From the NCBI RefSeq assembly GCF_016758255.1, contig NZ_QYAD01000005.1, positions 1-64,000 on the forward strand: 64,000 bases of DNA, given 5' to 3'. The notes under the pieces were generated by a model, which worked only from the letters and a program-made list of their open reading frames with translations, ran no database searches and had not been told where the DNA came from. The translations under genes and the position numbers were made by a program. Source of the DNA: Leucobacter chromiireducens subsp. chromiireducens (GTDB lineage Bacteria; Actinomycetota; Actinomycetes; Actinomycetales; Microbacteriaceae). Of this stretch, positions 19,779 through 28,494 are shown in pieces; position 1 is the first letter of the stretch, and every line of letters starts with the position of its first letter.

Positions 19779-21653
19779 ATGGTGCAGGAATGGTCGACGC
19801 CCATGCAGGTGGATCTCTCGGGCCACCGCAATGTGACGGATCTGCTGCTTCGGCGGGCGCAGCGGGCCCCGCAACACGCCGCCTTCGAGGTTCCGACAGA
19901 CCCGAGCGATCCCGGTGGGCAGTGGCGCCAGGTCTCAACTCAGGAATTTCTCGCCGAGGTCACCGCGCTCGCGAAGGGGTTCATCGCTGCCGGCGTCTCC
20001 CCGGGCGACGCGATCGGGATCATGTCCGCGACGCGCTACGAGTGGGCGGTCGCCGACCTTGCATCGTGGTTTGCGGGGGCCGTCGTTGTGCCGATCTATG
20101 ACACGGCATCCGCCGAGCAGGTCGCCGCGATTGTGGGGGATGCCCGGGTGCGGCTCGCGGTTGCAGGGGACGCGACCCAGCTGTGCGTTCTCGACGCCGC
20201 GCTGGAGCAGGCGTCGCACGACACGATTGGCGTGTGGGTGATGGGGGATCCGCCCATGAATGCGGACGCGCGGAGCCTCGGAGCGCTCGCTGCGCGCGCA
20301 TCGGAGGTGAGTGACGAAGTCCTTGACACGCGGCGACGGCTGGCCGGGCCGGAGTCGCCCGCAACGATTGTCTACACATCGGGCACCACGGGTGAGCCGA
20401 AGGGCGCGGTGCTGAGCCACAGAAACTTCCTCGGACAGGTACTGGGGATCGCGGCCGCGTACCAGGATGTCGTTCGTGACACGGGGAACACCATCATCTT
20501 CCTGCCGCTCGCGCACGTGCTCGCTCGAGGCTTGCAGCTCATCTGCCTCGCGAGCGGAATGCGAATTGCGCATCTCGCCGACCCTGCCCAGGTGGTCCCG
20601 TCGCTGCGAGTCTTGCGGCCGAGTTTTTTGGTGGTGGTGCCCCGCGTGCTCGAAAAGGTTCGAGCCGCCGCCGCGCAGAAGGCGGAGGACCGGGGGCTGG
20701 GGCGCGTGTGGCGTTCGGCAGAGCACACCGCAGTCTCCTGGGCGCGAATCGCAGAGGCGCGGGATGACGGCGAGGCGGTACGCCCGACGCTCGCGCTCCG
20801 TGCCCGACACGCGGTGTTCGACCGTGTGTTCTACCGCAAGCTCCGCGCCGTGCTGGGCGGCCGCCTCGACTACATGCTCTCTGGCGGCGCGGCGCTCGAC
20901 GCGGAACTCTCCCTGCTCTTCCGGGGGATTGGCGTGCCCGTGATCGAGGGCTACGGGCTGACGGAGACCACCGCACCGCTCACGGGCAATCTGCCGCGCA
21001 GTATCCGCTCCGGTACGGTGGGGGCCCCGCTCCCCGGGCTGACGGTGCGCATCAGCGACGCAGGCGAGGTGCTCGCCCGTGGCATTGGCGTGTTCGAGGG
21101 CTATCGCGATCCGGCGCACAACGAGCATGCGTTCGTCGATGGGTTCTTCCGCACCGGGGACCTCGGTTCACTAGATGAGCACGGCCGGCTCACGCTGAGT
21201 GGGCGGCTGAAAGACGTGATCGTGACATCGACGGGAAAGACCGTCGTGCCGATGCGCTGGGAGAACGTGGCAGCGGCGCACCCGCTCGTCTCGCACGCCG
21301 TCATGGTGGGAGAGGGACGCTCGTACCTGTCTGCGCTCCTCGTCCTCGACCCAGATGAACTCATCGCGTGGGCGGCGCGCGAGGGCGTGACGATTGGCGT
21401 GGCGGGCCCAGGGGGCTTCGACGAGGTCACGGATGAGCGGATTCGTGCCGAGCTTGCGGACACCATTGCGCACGCGAACTCGATCGTCTCCCGCGCAGAG
21501 CAGGTGCGGCGCTACACGGTAATCTCCGCAGATCTGAACGACCCAGCGCTCATCACCCCAACACTCAAGATCAAGCGGCGGGTGGCGCTCGATCGCGGCG
21601 CACTGCTCGTCGAAGAAAGCTACGCCCAACCGCTGCACCACACAGGAAACTGA
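19779..21653 (+). CDS. Long-chain fatty acid-CoA ligase (AMP-forming), FadD15-like
   Basis: A 624 aa adenylate-forming enzyme that activates fatty acids with ATP and CoA. The P-loop-like motif TIVYTSGTTGEPKGAVLSH lies near residues 195-213. EGYGLTETTAP (motif A5) follows near 390, and FFRTGDLGSLDEHGRLTLSGRLKDVIVTSTGKTV near 450-483 (motifs A7-A8). The extra-long linker with RKLRAVLGGRLDYMLSGGAALD is typical of the FadD15/ACSL group. The start ATG has GGGAG six bases upstream. A DUF1295 membrane protein begins nine bases after the stop, so the two look like an operon. Confidence 0.93.
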   Translation: MVQEWSTPMQVDLSGHRNVTDLLLRRAQRAPQHAAFEVPTDPSDPGGQWRQVSTQEFLAEVTALAKGFIAAGVSPGDAIGIMSATRYEWAVADLASWFAGAVVVPIYDTASAEQVAAIVGDARVRLAVAGDATQLCVLDAALEQASHDTIGVWVMGDPPMNADARSLGALAARASEVSDEVLDTRRRLAGPESPATIVYTSGTTGEPKGAVLSHRNFLGQVLGIAAAYQDVVRDTGNTIIFLPLAHVLARGLQLICLASGMRIAHLADPAQVVPSLRVLRPSFLVVVPRVLEKVRAAAAQKAEDRGLGRVWRSAEHTAVSWARIAEARDDGEAVRPTLALRARHAVFDRVFYRKLRAVLGGRLDYMLSGGAALDAELSLLFRGIGVPVIEGYGLTETTAPLTGNLPRSIRSGTVGAPLPGLTVRISDAGEVLARGIGVFEGYRDPAHNEHAFVDGFFRTGDLGSLDEHGRLTLSGRLKDVIVTSTGKTVVPMRWENVAAAHPLVSHAVMVGEGRSYLSALLVLDPDELIAWAAREGVTIGVAGPGGFDEVTDERIRAELADTIAHANSIVSRAEQVRRYTVISADLNDPALITPTLKIKRRVALDRGALLVEESYAQPLHHTGN

Positions 21654-21661
21654 GGAAAATC

Positions 21662-22555
21662 GTGTCACCGAAAAACCGTTCCGCACTGATTGGCATCCTG
21701 ATTGCCCTCCTCCTGGGCGGCGTCGTTGCGATCGCCGGATCAGCGGGCGGCGCTGCTCTGGGCGGAGTTCCGCTCTTCGCGCTCGCGGTCCTTGCCGCGT
21801 ACGTGGTGCAGCTGCTCGCCTTCATCCCCGCTGCGCTGCTCCAGAGTGAACGCTTCTTCGACCTCACGGGAGCGCTCACCTACATCGGAGTCTCGATCGC
21901 GTTGGTGCTCCTCGCCCCGGCACCAGACCTTCGGGGCCTGGTCCTCGCAGCGATGGTGATCATCTGGGCGGCGCGACTTGGCTCGTTCCTCTTCCTCAGA
22001 GTCCGCCGAGCGGGTGAGGATGACCGCTTCGCCGAGATCAAGCAGCAGCCGCTGGTATTCCTTCGCGTGTGGGTGATTCAGGGGCTCTGGGTGAGCGTCA
22101 CTGCCTCCGCAGCCTGGATTGCGCTGAGCGGTGACGCTGCGGAGCGCGCGCCCATGAACTGGCTCGCCATCGTCGGCGTTGTGGTGTGGCTTGCGGGCTT
22201 CGCGTTCGAAGTGATTGCCGATCTTCAGAAGTCTGCGTTCAAGGCCGACCCGCGAAACGCGGGGAAATTCATTCGCTCAGGCCTCTGGTCGACGTCCCGA
22301 CACCCCAACTACTTCGGGGAGATCCTGCTCTGGATCGGCGTGTTCCTGGTCGCTGCGCCAGTGCTGAGCGGCTGGCAATGGATCGCACTGCTCTCGCCGA
22401 TTCTGGTGGCCGTGCTGCTCACCCGCGTGAGCGGGATCCCGCTGCTCGAAGCGAAAGCTGAGAAGCGCTGGGGCGGGCAGCCCGACTACGAGGCGTACAC
22501 GAGTGAGACACCGGTCTTGATCCCACGGCTTCCGCGCCGCGGGAATCGTCCCTAA
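21662..22555 (+). CDS. DUF1295 membrane protein (steroid 5-alpha-reductase-like fold)
   Basis: A 297 aa protein with about seven hydrophobic segments. Near the C-terminus it has LWSTSRHPNYFGEILLWIG followed by KAEKRWGGQPDYEAYTSETPVLIP, the hallmark of DUF1295 and of the isoprenylcysteine methyltransferase/5-alpha-reductase superfamily. It probably modifies a lipid, using NADPH or SAM; the substrate is unknown. GTG start with GAGGAAA just upstream, nine bases after the acyl-CoA ligase gene. The pairing with an acyl-CoA ligase supports a lipid role but does not prove it. Confidence 0.85.
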   Translation: MSPKNRSALIGILIALLLGGVVAIAGSAGGAALGGVPLFALAVLAAYVVQLLAFIPAALLQSERFFDLTGALTYIGVSIALVLLAPAPDLRGLVLAAMVIIWAARLGSFLFLRVRRAGEDDRFAEIKQQPLVFLRVWVIQGLWVSVTASAAWIALSGDAAERAPMNWLAIVGVVVWLAGFAFEVIADLQKSAFKADPRNAGKFIRSGLWSTSRHPNYFGEILLWIGVFLVAAPVLSGWQWIALLSPILVAVLLTRVSGIPLLEAKAEKRWGGQPDYEAYTSETPVLIPRLPRRGNRP

Positions 22556-22559
22556 AGCT

Positions 22560-22635
22560 TGGTGCCCCCGGCAGGATTCGAACCTGCGACCGACGGATTA
22601 GAAGGCCGTTGCTCTATCCACTGAGCTACGGAGGC
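22560..22635 (-). tRNA. tRNA-Arg (anticodon TCT)
   Basis: On the minus strand the acceptor arm GCCTCCG pairs with CGGGGGC. The D arm is AGCTCAGTGGATAGAGC, the anticodon loop CTTCTAA gives TCT, and the T loop is TTCGAAT. The CCA end is encoded. It reads AGA codons, rare in such a GC-rich genome. Confidence 0.96.
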
Positions 22636-22706
22636 GACCATACGAGCGTACACCGCGCGCGGGAGATGCTTCGACGCGTCGCCTCGACTCCGCCCGGACC
22701 GGCGGG

Positions 22707-23276
22707 CTACTGGCCCTTCGCGGCTGCCTTGGCGGCCCGCTTCGTCTCGCGCACGAGCTGCAGGGTCTCCGGCGAAGTGATGTCGGCAACGCTCCGGTAC
22801 GAGCCCTCCTCGCCATACGGGGCGGATGCCTCGCGCCATCCTTCGCCGGCGAAGCCGCGTTGCTTTCCGAGCAGCGCGAGAAAGATCTTCGCCTTCTGCG
22901 GCCCGAACCCAGGGAGAGTCTGCAAGCGCTTCAGCACGGTCGGCCCGTCGGGGGAGTCGCGTGTCCAGATCGCCGCCGCATCTCCGCCCCACTCGTCGAC
23001 GAGCACCTGGCAGAGCGCCTGGGTGCGGCCGGCCATTGACCCGGGGAAGCGATGCACAGCAGGTGTTTGCGAGAACGCGGCAGACACCAGATCGGGATCG
23101 GCTCCCGCGATCGCCGCGGCGTCGACCGCCCCGAGCCGCTGCTCGATCTTCAGCGGGCCAGAGAACGCGACCTCCATGGCAACCTGCTGGTCGAGCAGCA
23201 TGCCGATGAGCAGCGCGAGCGGGTTCGCGGACAAGAGCGCGTCCGCAGCGGGATCATCAGTCAGGCGGAGTGTCAT
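22707..23276 (-). CDS. HhH-GPD-type base excision repair family protein
   Basis: A 189 aa protein of the small actinobacterial HhH-GPD-like family. It opens MTLRLTDDPAADALLSANPLAL, typical of the family. The helix-hairpin-helix is LKRLQTLPGFGPQKAKIFLALLG at about residues 110-132. I see no Cys cluster for an iron-sulphur centre and no clear catalytic Lys, so glycosylase activity is uncertain. The start is ATG 23276; the frame is open upstream but overlaps glbO in another frame. It follows glbO by 62 bp on the same strand and may share its transcript. Confidence 0.83.
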   Translation of the reverse strand: MTLRLTDDPAADALLSANPLALLIGMLLDQQVAMEVAFSGPLKIEQRLGAVDAAAIAGADPDLVSAAFSQTPAVHRFPGSMAGRTQALCQVLVDEWGGDAAAIWTRDSPDGPTVLKRLQTLPGFGPQKAKIFLALLGKQRGFAGEGWREASAPYGEEGSYRSVADITSPETLQLVRETKRAAKAAAKGQ

Positions 23277-23338
23277 GGCGCGAGTATAAGTCGGGATCGC
23301 CCGGAGCGCACCCCTCGAATCCTGTGTGCTGCGCCGTG

Positions 23339-23785
23339 TTACTCGAAGCGGTTCACCATAGCGAGCGCCGCACGCTCGATGTAGTCGCGGAAGGCCGCAT
23401 CGTGCATGGGGGAAAGCGCAGCCTCGTCGAGCGCGGCGTGCATGTGGCGCAGCCAGCGCTCCTTCGCATCGGGCGTCACCGCGAACGGCTGGTGTCGCAT
23501 CCGCAAACGGGGATGCCCGCGCTCCTCCGAATAGCTCGTCGGCCCGCCCCAGTACTGCTCGAGGAACGCACGCAGCCGCCAGGTGGCGCCCTCCCAATCG
23601 TCCTGCGGGTACATCGGCGCGAGCACCTCGTCCTCGCGCACGCCGCGGTAGAACGCGCGTGCGATCACCTCGAAGGTCTCGGTGCCGCCGACCTGCGACC
23701 AGAGCGTCTCGGTGACCGCGGCGCCGTCGGATCCGGTCCGCAGCGTGAGACGCGGCGTCGGGGTGTTCGGAGTGGTGTCGGTCAT
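23339..23785 (-). CDS. glbO: Group II truncated haemoglobin
   Basis: A 148 aa globin of the 2-on-2 type; it binds O2/NO and may protect respiration. Signs: VGGTETFEVIARAFYRGVREDEVLAPMYP (CD1 Phe/Tyr region), LRAFLEQYWGGPTSYSEERGHPRLRMRHQPFAV (with the proximal His and the family's GHP and RH pattern), and the G8 Trp in AKERWLRHM. The N-terminal 15 residues are a Pro/Thr extension. The start overlaps the mscS stop by four bases (ATGA), so translation is coupled. glbO also lies near pepN in Mycobacterium. Confidence 0.93.
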   Translation of the reverse strand: MTDTTPNTPTPRLTLRTGSDGAAVTETLWSQVGGTETFEVIARAFYRGVREDEVLAPMYPQDDWEGATWRLRAFLEQYWGGPTSYSEERGHPRLRMRHQPFAVTPDAKERWLRHMHAALDEAALSPMHDAAFRDYIERAALAMVNRFE

Positions 23786-24675
23786 GCGGTGCCTCCCGGC
23801 AGATTGGGGCGCTCATCGGAGAGCACGATGCCCTCGTCCTTGAACGCGCGGCGAATCTCCGCGCGGATGCCGCGCTGCACCTCCCATTGTGCCTCGGGGC
23901 GCGTGCGAACGGCGAGGCGCAGGGTGGCACGGTCGCCGAACACGCTCTCGAGACCGAGAACCTCGGGCTCGCCCGTGACCTTGCGGGCGTAGCGCTCGGA
24001 GGTGAGGAGCGCGCGCGCCGCCTGCACCATCACGTCGGACACATGGGTGAGATCCTGATCCGCGTCCACCGTCACGTCGATGAGCGCGCGCCCCCACCCC
24101 TGCGAAGAGTTGCCGAGGGTGAGGATCTCGCCGTTGCGAATGTGCCAGAGGGTGCCGTCGAGCGCGCGAACCTGCGTGACGCGGATGCCCACGTCCTCGA
24201 CGGTGCCGCTAATCGTGTCGATTTGCACCACGTCGCCCACGCCCAACTGGTCCTCGAACACCATGAAGATGCCGTTGAGGATGTCCTTCACGATGTTCTG
24301 CGCGCCAAAGGCGAGACCCGCAGCGACAATGCCGGCTGAGGTGAGCACCGCGCCGAGGTCCACTCCCAGCTGCGCGAGGATCAAAATTAGGGCGGTGATC
24401 ACCACCGTCCAGGAGATCACGTGCCGCCCGACGGTGCCGAGCGTGCGCGTGCGCTGCACGGCGCGCGCGTTCACGTAGGGCGCCGCCATGATCTCGGAAG
24501 TGGTCTCCACATCCTGTGCGCGCTTGACGCCGCGCACTACCTGTGTGACCGTGCGCATGAGGAGTCGGCGCAGCGCCCAGTTGGCGAGCCCCGCCACGAC
24601 CACAATCACGGAGATGTTGATCGCCGTGTGATAAGTCTCGTAGAAGCTCGCGAGCGCCGCGCCGAACTCACTCAT
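23782..24675 (-). CDS. MscS family mechanosensitive channel
   Basis: A 297 aa small-conductance channel that releases solutes on hypo-osmotic shock. It has three membrane segments, the pore helix GAVLTSAGIVAAGLAFGAQNIVKDILNGIFMVFEDQ (about residues 105-140) and the beta-domain VGDVVQIDTISGTVEDVGIRVTQVRALDG. A C-terminal alpha/beta domain follows. Its start codon shares a base with the pepN stop (TAATG), and its end overlaps the glbO start. It is thus the middle of a tightly coupled pepN-mscS-glbO operon. Confidence 0.92.
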   Translation of the reverse strand: MSEFGAALASFYETYHTAINISVIVVVAGLANWALRRLLMRTVTQVVRGVKRAQDVETTSEIMAAPYVNARAVQRTRTLGTVGRHVISWTVVITALILILAQLGVDLGAVLTSAGIVAAGLAFGAQNIVKDILNGIFMVFEDQLGVGDVVQIDTISGTVEDVGIRVTQVRALDGTLWHIRNGEILTLGNSSQGWGRALIDVTVDADQDLTHVSDVMVQAARALLTSERYARKVTGEPEVLGLESVFGDRATLRLAVRTRPEAQWEVQRGIRAEIRRAFKDEGIVLSDERPNLPGGTA

Positions 24676-27272
24676 TACGCGCCCTGTGCTGCCTGGTCAG
24701 CCTGCTGCGCGCGCAGCGCCCGCTCGACCCCGGCGAGGTGCTCGGAGATCATGCGGCGAAGCGCTGCGGGTGCCGCGGGATTCGCGTCCAGCCACTGGCG
24801 GGTCGCCTCGGCGAGGGCCGCGTGCGCCAGCGGGGCCGGGTAGAAGCCCTCGATGAGTTCCTCGGCGATCGCGTAGCTGCGCGACTCCCACACGGGCGTC
24901 AGTGCCGCGAAGAAGCGCTCGACATACGGCTCGAGGAGCGTCACGTCGTGCGCACGCGTGAAACCGAGCCCCGTGGCGCGCACGATGGCGTTCGGCTTGT
25001 TCGCGTCATCGAACACCGACACCCACGCGGCCTCCTTGTCGGCTGCCGTGGGGAGCGCTGCGCGTGCGTGCGCAGCGGACTGGTTGCCACTCGCCGTACG
25101 ATCCTCAGTGAGACGGGCCTCGATCTGTTCGAGCGAGCTGCGGCCGCCGGCGGCAAGCGCGATGAGCAGCTCCCAGCCGAGATCCGTGTCGATGTCGAGA
25201 CCGTCGAGGGGGAGCGACCCGTCGAAGAGCCCCTGCACCGTGTCGAGCTGCTCGGTGCTCTCAGCCAGCTGGCCGAACGACTTGACGAACTGGAACTGGC
25301 GGTCGCTTCCGGGCTCGGCATCGACCGCGAGTCGCCAGAGCGCGTCGGCAACCTTCTCCAGGGTGGCTGCGCGGCGCTCAGGAGAGACGTAGCTCGAAGC
25401 GGAGAGCAGTAGCTGGCCGAGGAGCGTGCGCAGCGTGGTCGACGCGGACTCGTTGCCGATGTGTGCGAGCACGATGTCCACGAAGCGTGAGGCGGGGAAC
25501 TCGGCGTCGCGCGTCGCGTCCCAGAGCGTGCCCCAGAGGAGCGCGCGAGCGAGCGAATCCTCGACACTGCCGAGCTTCGCGGCGGTCGTCTCAAGGGAAC
25601 GCTCGTCCAGGCGGATCTTCGCGTACGTGAGATCGTCGTCGTTGAGCAGCAGCAGTTCGGGCTGCGCGACGCCCACAAGCGCCGGGACCTCGGTGCGCGG
25701 GCCATCGATATCGAGCTCGAGGCGCTGCAGGCGGCGGACACTGCCGTCATCGTCGGTGCCGTACAGGCCCACCGCGATGCGATGGGGTCGGATCGTCGGG
25801 TACTCGGCGATCGCGGTCTGCTCGATTGCGAAGCTCGTGTAGCTGCCGGTCTCGTCGAGCTCGAAGACGGGGCGCAGCGTATTGACGCCCGCGGTCTCGA
25901 GCCACTTCTTCGTCCAGTCGGAGAGGTCGCGGCCGGACTTCGCCTCCAGCTCGCGCATGAGGTCGGGGAGCTCGGTGTTGGAGTACTGGTGCTTCACGAA
26001 GTACTCGTGCACGCCCTGCATGAAGGGATCGCGGCCCACCCATGCGACGAGCTGCTTCAGCACCGAGGCGCCCTTCGCATACGTGATGCCGTCAAAGTTG
26101 ACGAGCACGTCCTCGAGGTCGCGGATCTCGGCGACAATCGGGTGTGTCGACGGGAGCTGATCCTGGCGGTACGCCCACGACTTCTCCGAAGCAACAAACG
26201 TCGTCCAGCACTCGGTCCACTCGGTGGCCTCGGCGACACCGAGCGTGGACATGTACTCCGCGAACGATTCGTTGAGCCACAGGTCGTTCCACCAGCGCAT
26301 GGTGACGAGGTCGCCGAACCACATGTGCGCGAGCTCATGCAGGATCGTGACGACCCGGCGCTCCCGCATCGCATCGGTGACCTGGCTGCGGAACACGTAG
26401 GCCTCGGTGAAGGTCACCGCGCCGATGTTCTCCATTGCGCCCATGTTGTACTCGGGAACGAAGAGCTGATCGTACTTGTCGAACGGGTAGGGGAAGTCGA
26501 ACTGCTCCTCGAAGAAGGCGAAGCCCTCGCGGGTCTTCTCGAAGATGTAGTCGGCGTCGAGGTACTCCGAGAGCGACTCGCGGCAGAAGACGCCGAGCGG
26601 AATCGTGCGGCCATCGCGGCTCGTGAGCTCCGAGCGCACCTCGGCGTAGGGGCCGGCAATGAGCGCGGTGATGTAGCTGGACATCACGGGAGTGGGCTCA
26701 AACGTCCACGTCGCGATCTCCTGCTCCGCCCAGTCGGCACCCTGCGCAGCAGCCTTGGTGCCAGCCGAAACGGCGGCGGGAGTGGGCTGGTTCGAGACGA
26801 CCTTCCAGCGCGCGGGCGCCGTGATGGTGAACGCGAAGGTGGCCTTGAGATCGGGCTGCTCGAACACCGCGAACATCCGGCGCGAGTCGGGCACCTCGAA
26901 CTGTGAGTACAGGTACACCTCGCCGTCGGCGGGGTCCACAAAGCGGTGCAGGCCCTCGCCCGTGTTGGTGTAGCGCTGCGTCGACTCGATTACCACGGTG
27001 TTTTCGGCGGCGAGTCCGGGCAGCTGAACGCGGGAGTCCGCGAACACGGCTGCGGGATCCAGCTCGACCCCATTGAGCGCGACCCGCTCAACCGAGTCTG
27101 CGATGAGGTCAACAAAAGTGTCGGCGCCCGCGGTGCCGGTGAAGTGGATCGTCGTGGCCGCGGTAAACGTCTCCGGACCGGTGGTGAGATCGAGCGCCAC
27201 CTCGTAGCGCTGCGTTGCGACGACTGCGGCCCGCTCCTGGGCCTCGACGCGGGTGAGGTTCGTTCCTGGCAC
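24675..27272 (-). CDS. pepN: Aminopeptidase N (M1 family)
   Basis: An 865 aa zinc aminopeptidase that removes N-terminal residues from peptides in the cytosol. It has GAMEN in EYNMGAMENIGAVTF and the zinc site HELAHMWFGD (HExxH), with Glu in LWLNESFAEY 18 residues on. A large C-terminal ERAP1-like helical domain closes the protein. The GTG at 27272 has AGGAG six bases upstream. The open frame reaches 80 codons further but runs into the promoter of the divergent gene. It heads an operon with mscS and glbO. With the divergent CPWC gene, rpiB and the glycosylase, it repeats the M. tuberculosis Rv2467-Rv2464c order. Confidence 0.95.
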   Translation of the reverse strand: MPGTNLTRVEAQERAAVVATQRYEVALDLTTGPETFTAATTIHFTGTAGADTFVDLIADSVERVALNGVELDPAAVFADSRVQLPGLAAENTVVIESTQRYTNTGEGLHRFVDPADGEVYLYSQFEVPDSRRMFAVFEQPDLKATFAFTITAPARWKVVSNQPTPAAVSAGTKAAAQGADWAEQEIATWTFEPTPVMSSYITALIAGPYAEVRSELTSRDGRTIPLGVFCRESLSEYLDADYIFEKTREGFAFFEEQFDFPYPFDKYDQLFVPEYNMGAMENIGAVTFTEAYVFRSQVTDAMRERRVVTILHELAHMWFGDLVTMRWWNDLWLNESFAEYMSTLGVAEATEWTECWTTFVASEKSWAYRQDQLPSTHPIVAEIRDLEDVLVNFDGITYAKGASVLKQLVAWVGRDPFMQGVHEYFVKHQYSNTELPDLMRELEAKSGRDLSDWTKKWLETAGVNTLRPVFELDETGSYTSFAIEQTAIAEYPTIRPHRIAVGLYGTDDDGSVRRLQRLELDIDGPRTEVPALVGVAQPELLLLNDDDLTYAKIRLDERSLETTAAKLGSVEDSLARALLWGTLWDATRDAEFPASRFVDIVLAHIGNESASTTLRTLLGQLLLSASSYVSPERRAATLEKVADALWRLAVDAEPGSDRQFQFVKSFGQLAESTEQLDTVQGLFDGSLPLDGLDIDTDLGWELLIALAAGGRSSLEQIEARLTEDRTASGNQSAAHARAALPTAADKEAAWVSVFDDANKPNAIVRATGLGFTRAHDVTLLEPYVERFFAALTPVWESRSYAIAEELIEGFYPAPLAHAALAEATRQWLDANPAAPAALRRMISEHLAGVERALRAQQADQAAQGA

Positions 27273-27333
27273 GTACTGCTCCTGACGAGTAAACGGTTGT
27301 GACGACTCCCACCTTATGCCCGCCGCCCCCGGG

Positions 27334-27339
27334 TAGGCT
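27334..27339 (+). promoter_or_regulatory. -10 box of a probable leaderless promoter
   Basis: TAGGCT ends six bases before the ATG of the CPWC oxidoreductase gene, and no Shine-Dalgarno is seen between them. Confidence 0.5.
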
Positions 27340-27345
27340 GGCGAC

Positions 27346-27966
27346 ATGAACGCTGCGCAGCCGATTCCCGAGAAGCCCGAGGTCGAGTTCTGGTTCGACC
27401 CCATCTGCCCCTGGTGCTGGATGACCAGCCGGTGGGCGAGCGAAGTCGCTGAGGCTCGCGGGTTCGAGATCACCTGGCACCCGATCAGCCTCGCGATTCT
27501 CAATGAGGGCAACGAGCCGAACGATCACACCCCGCACCACCTCGCCGGGCAGCGGCTGGGGCGCGTTGTAGAGGCGGCGCGTGTGGCGCACGGTCAGGAC
27601 GTAGTGGGCCCGCTGTATACCGCCTTCGGTGCGCGCATTCACCCGGGCGCCCGCACAGACACTGACGCGATCATCGCCGAGGCGCTCGCCGAGTTGGGGC
27701 TCGATGCCGCGCTCGCCGCCGCTGCGGACACCGAGGCCTCCGATGCGACGCTGCGGGCCAACACTGATCACGCGATGGCGATCGCGGGCCCCGATGTGGG
27801 CGTGCCGATCATCTCGGTCAATGGCAACGCGTTCTTCGGGCCGGTCGTGACACCTGCTCCGACTGGGGAGACGGCGCTGCGGCTCTGGGACGGCATCGTT
27901 GCTGCCGCGAGCGTGCCTGGCTTCTACGAGCTCAAGCGCGGTCGGAGCGCCGGGCCGCAGTTCTAG
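27346..27966 (+). CDS. DsbA-like oxidoreductase with CPWC site (Rv2466c-type)
   Basis: A 206 aa thioredoxin-fold protein with Cys21-Pro-Trp-Cys24 (DPICPWCWM) and a helical insertion. VGVPIISVNGNAFFGPVV holds the cis-Pro loop. It matches the actinobacterial mycothiol-dependent reductase group typified by Rv2466c, which uses mycothiol or mycoredoxin-like chemistry under oxidative stress and can reduce nitro compounds. There is no signal peptide, so it is cytosolic. It is divergent from pepN and followed by rpiB, as in Mycobacterium. Confidence 0.9.
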   Translation: MNAAQPIPEKPEVEFWFDPICPWCWMTSRWASEVAEARGFEITWHPISLAILNEGNEPNDHTPHHLAGQRLGRVVEAARVAHGQDVVGPLYTAFGARIHPGARTDTDAIIAEALAELGLDAALAAAADTEASDATLRANTDHAMAIAGPDVGVPIISVNGNAFFGPVVTPAPTGETALRLWDGIVAAASVPGFYELKRGRSAGPQF

Positions 27967-27984
27967 CGAAGGCGCTCGCGCCGC

Positions 27985-27990
27985 TAGGAT
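27985..27990 (+). promoter_or_regulatory. -10 box of a probable leaderless rpiB promoter
   Basis: TAGGAT lies seven bases before the rpiB ATG, in the 31 bp gap after the CPWC gene, so rpiB may have its own start besides read-through. Confidence 0.5.
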
Positions 27991-27997
27991 TGACCCC

Positions 27998-28492
27998 ATG
28001 CGCATCCATGTAGCCACTGACCACGCCGGACTCGAATTTAGCCAGCAGCTGCAGCAGCATCTGCAGGGCCTCGGGCACGAGGTTATTGACCACGGGCCCG
28101 CCGAGTATGACGCGCTCGATGATTACCCCTCGTTCTGCATCAACGCGGCAATCGGCGTTGCGCAGGATCAGCGCGCGGGCGTGGAAGCGCTCGGCGTGGT
28201 CTTCGGCGGCTCGGGGAACGGCGAGCAGATCGCCGCGAACAAGGTTGCCGGGATCCGGGCGGCGCTCGTGTGGAACGACTCGACCGCCGAGCTCGCGCGC
28301 GAGCACAACAATGCGAACGTCATCTCCATCGGCGCCCGCCAGCACCCCGTGGAAGACGCGATCCGGTTCATCGAGCTGTTCATCAATACGCCGTTCCCCG
28401 GGGATGAGCGTCACGTGCGCCGGATCGCGCAGCTCGGCGAGTACGAGCAGACGGGCGATATCGCCGGCAAGCACGTCGACCAGCTGGGTTAA
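27998..28492 (+). CDS. rpiB: Ribose-5-phosphate isomerase B
   Basis: Interconverts ribose 5-phosphate and ribulose 5-phosphate in the pentose phosphate pathway. The 164 aa protein starts MRIHVATDHAG (the phosphate-binding DHAG). GGSGNGEQIAANKVAGIRAALVWN carries Glu in place of the catalytic Cys of the E. coli enzyme, as in the mycobacterial type. EHNNANVISIGARQ follows. The ATG at 27998 is the family start; the frame extends upstream inside the previous gene without support. The glycosylase gene starts two bases after its stop. Confidence 0.95.
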   Translation: MRIHVATDHAGLEFSQQLQQHLQGLGHEVIDHGPAEYDALDDYPSFCINAAIGVAQDQRAGVEALGVVFGGSGNGEQIAANKVAGIRAALVWNDSTAELAREHNNANVISIGARQHPVEDAIRFIELFINTPFPGDERHVRRIAQLGEYEQTGDIAGKHVDQLG

Positions 28493-28494
28493 GC

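Noticed and set aside
22707-23930. A 407-codon version of the HhH protein starting at 23930
   Set aside because: The extra N-terminal part overlaps glbO in another frame and is low-complexity. The conserved family start is at 23276.
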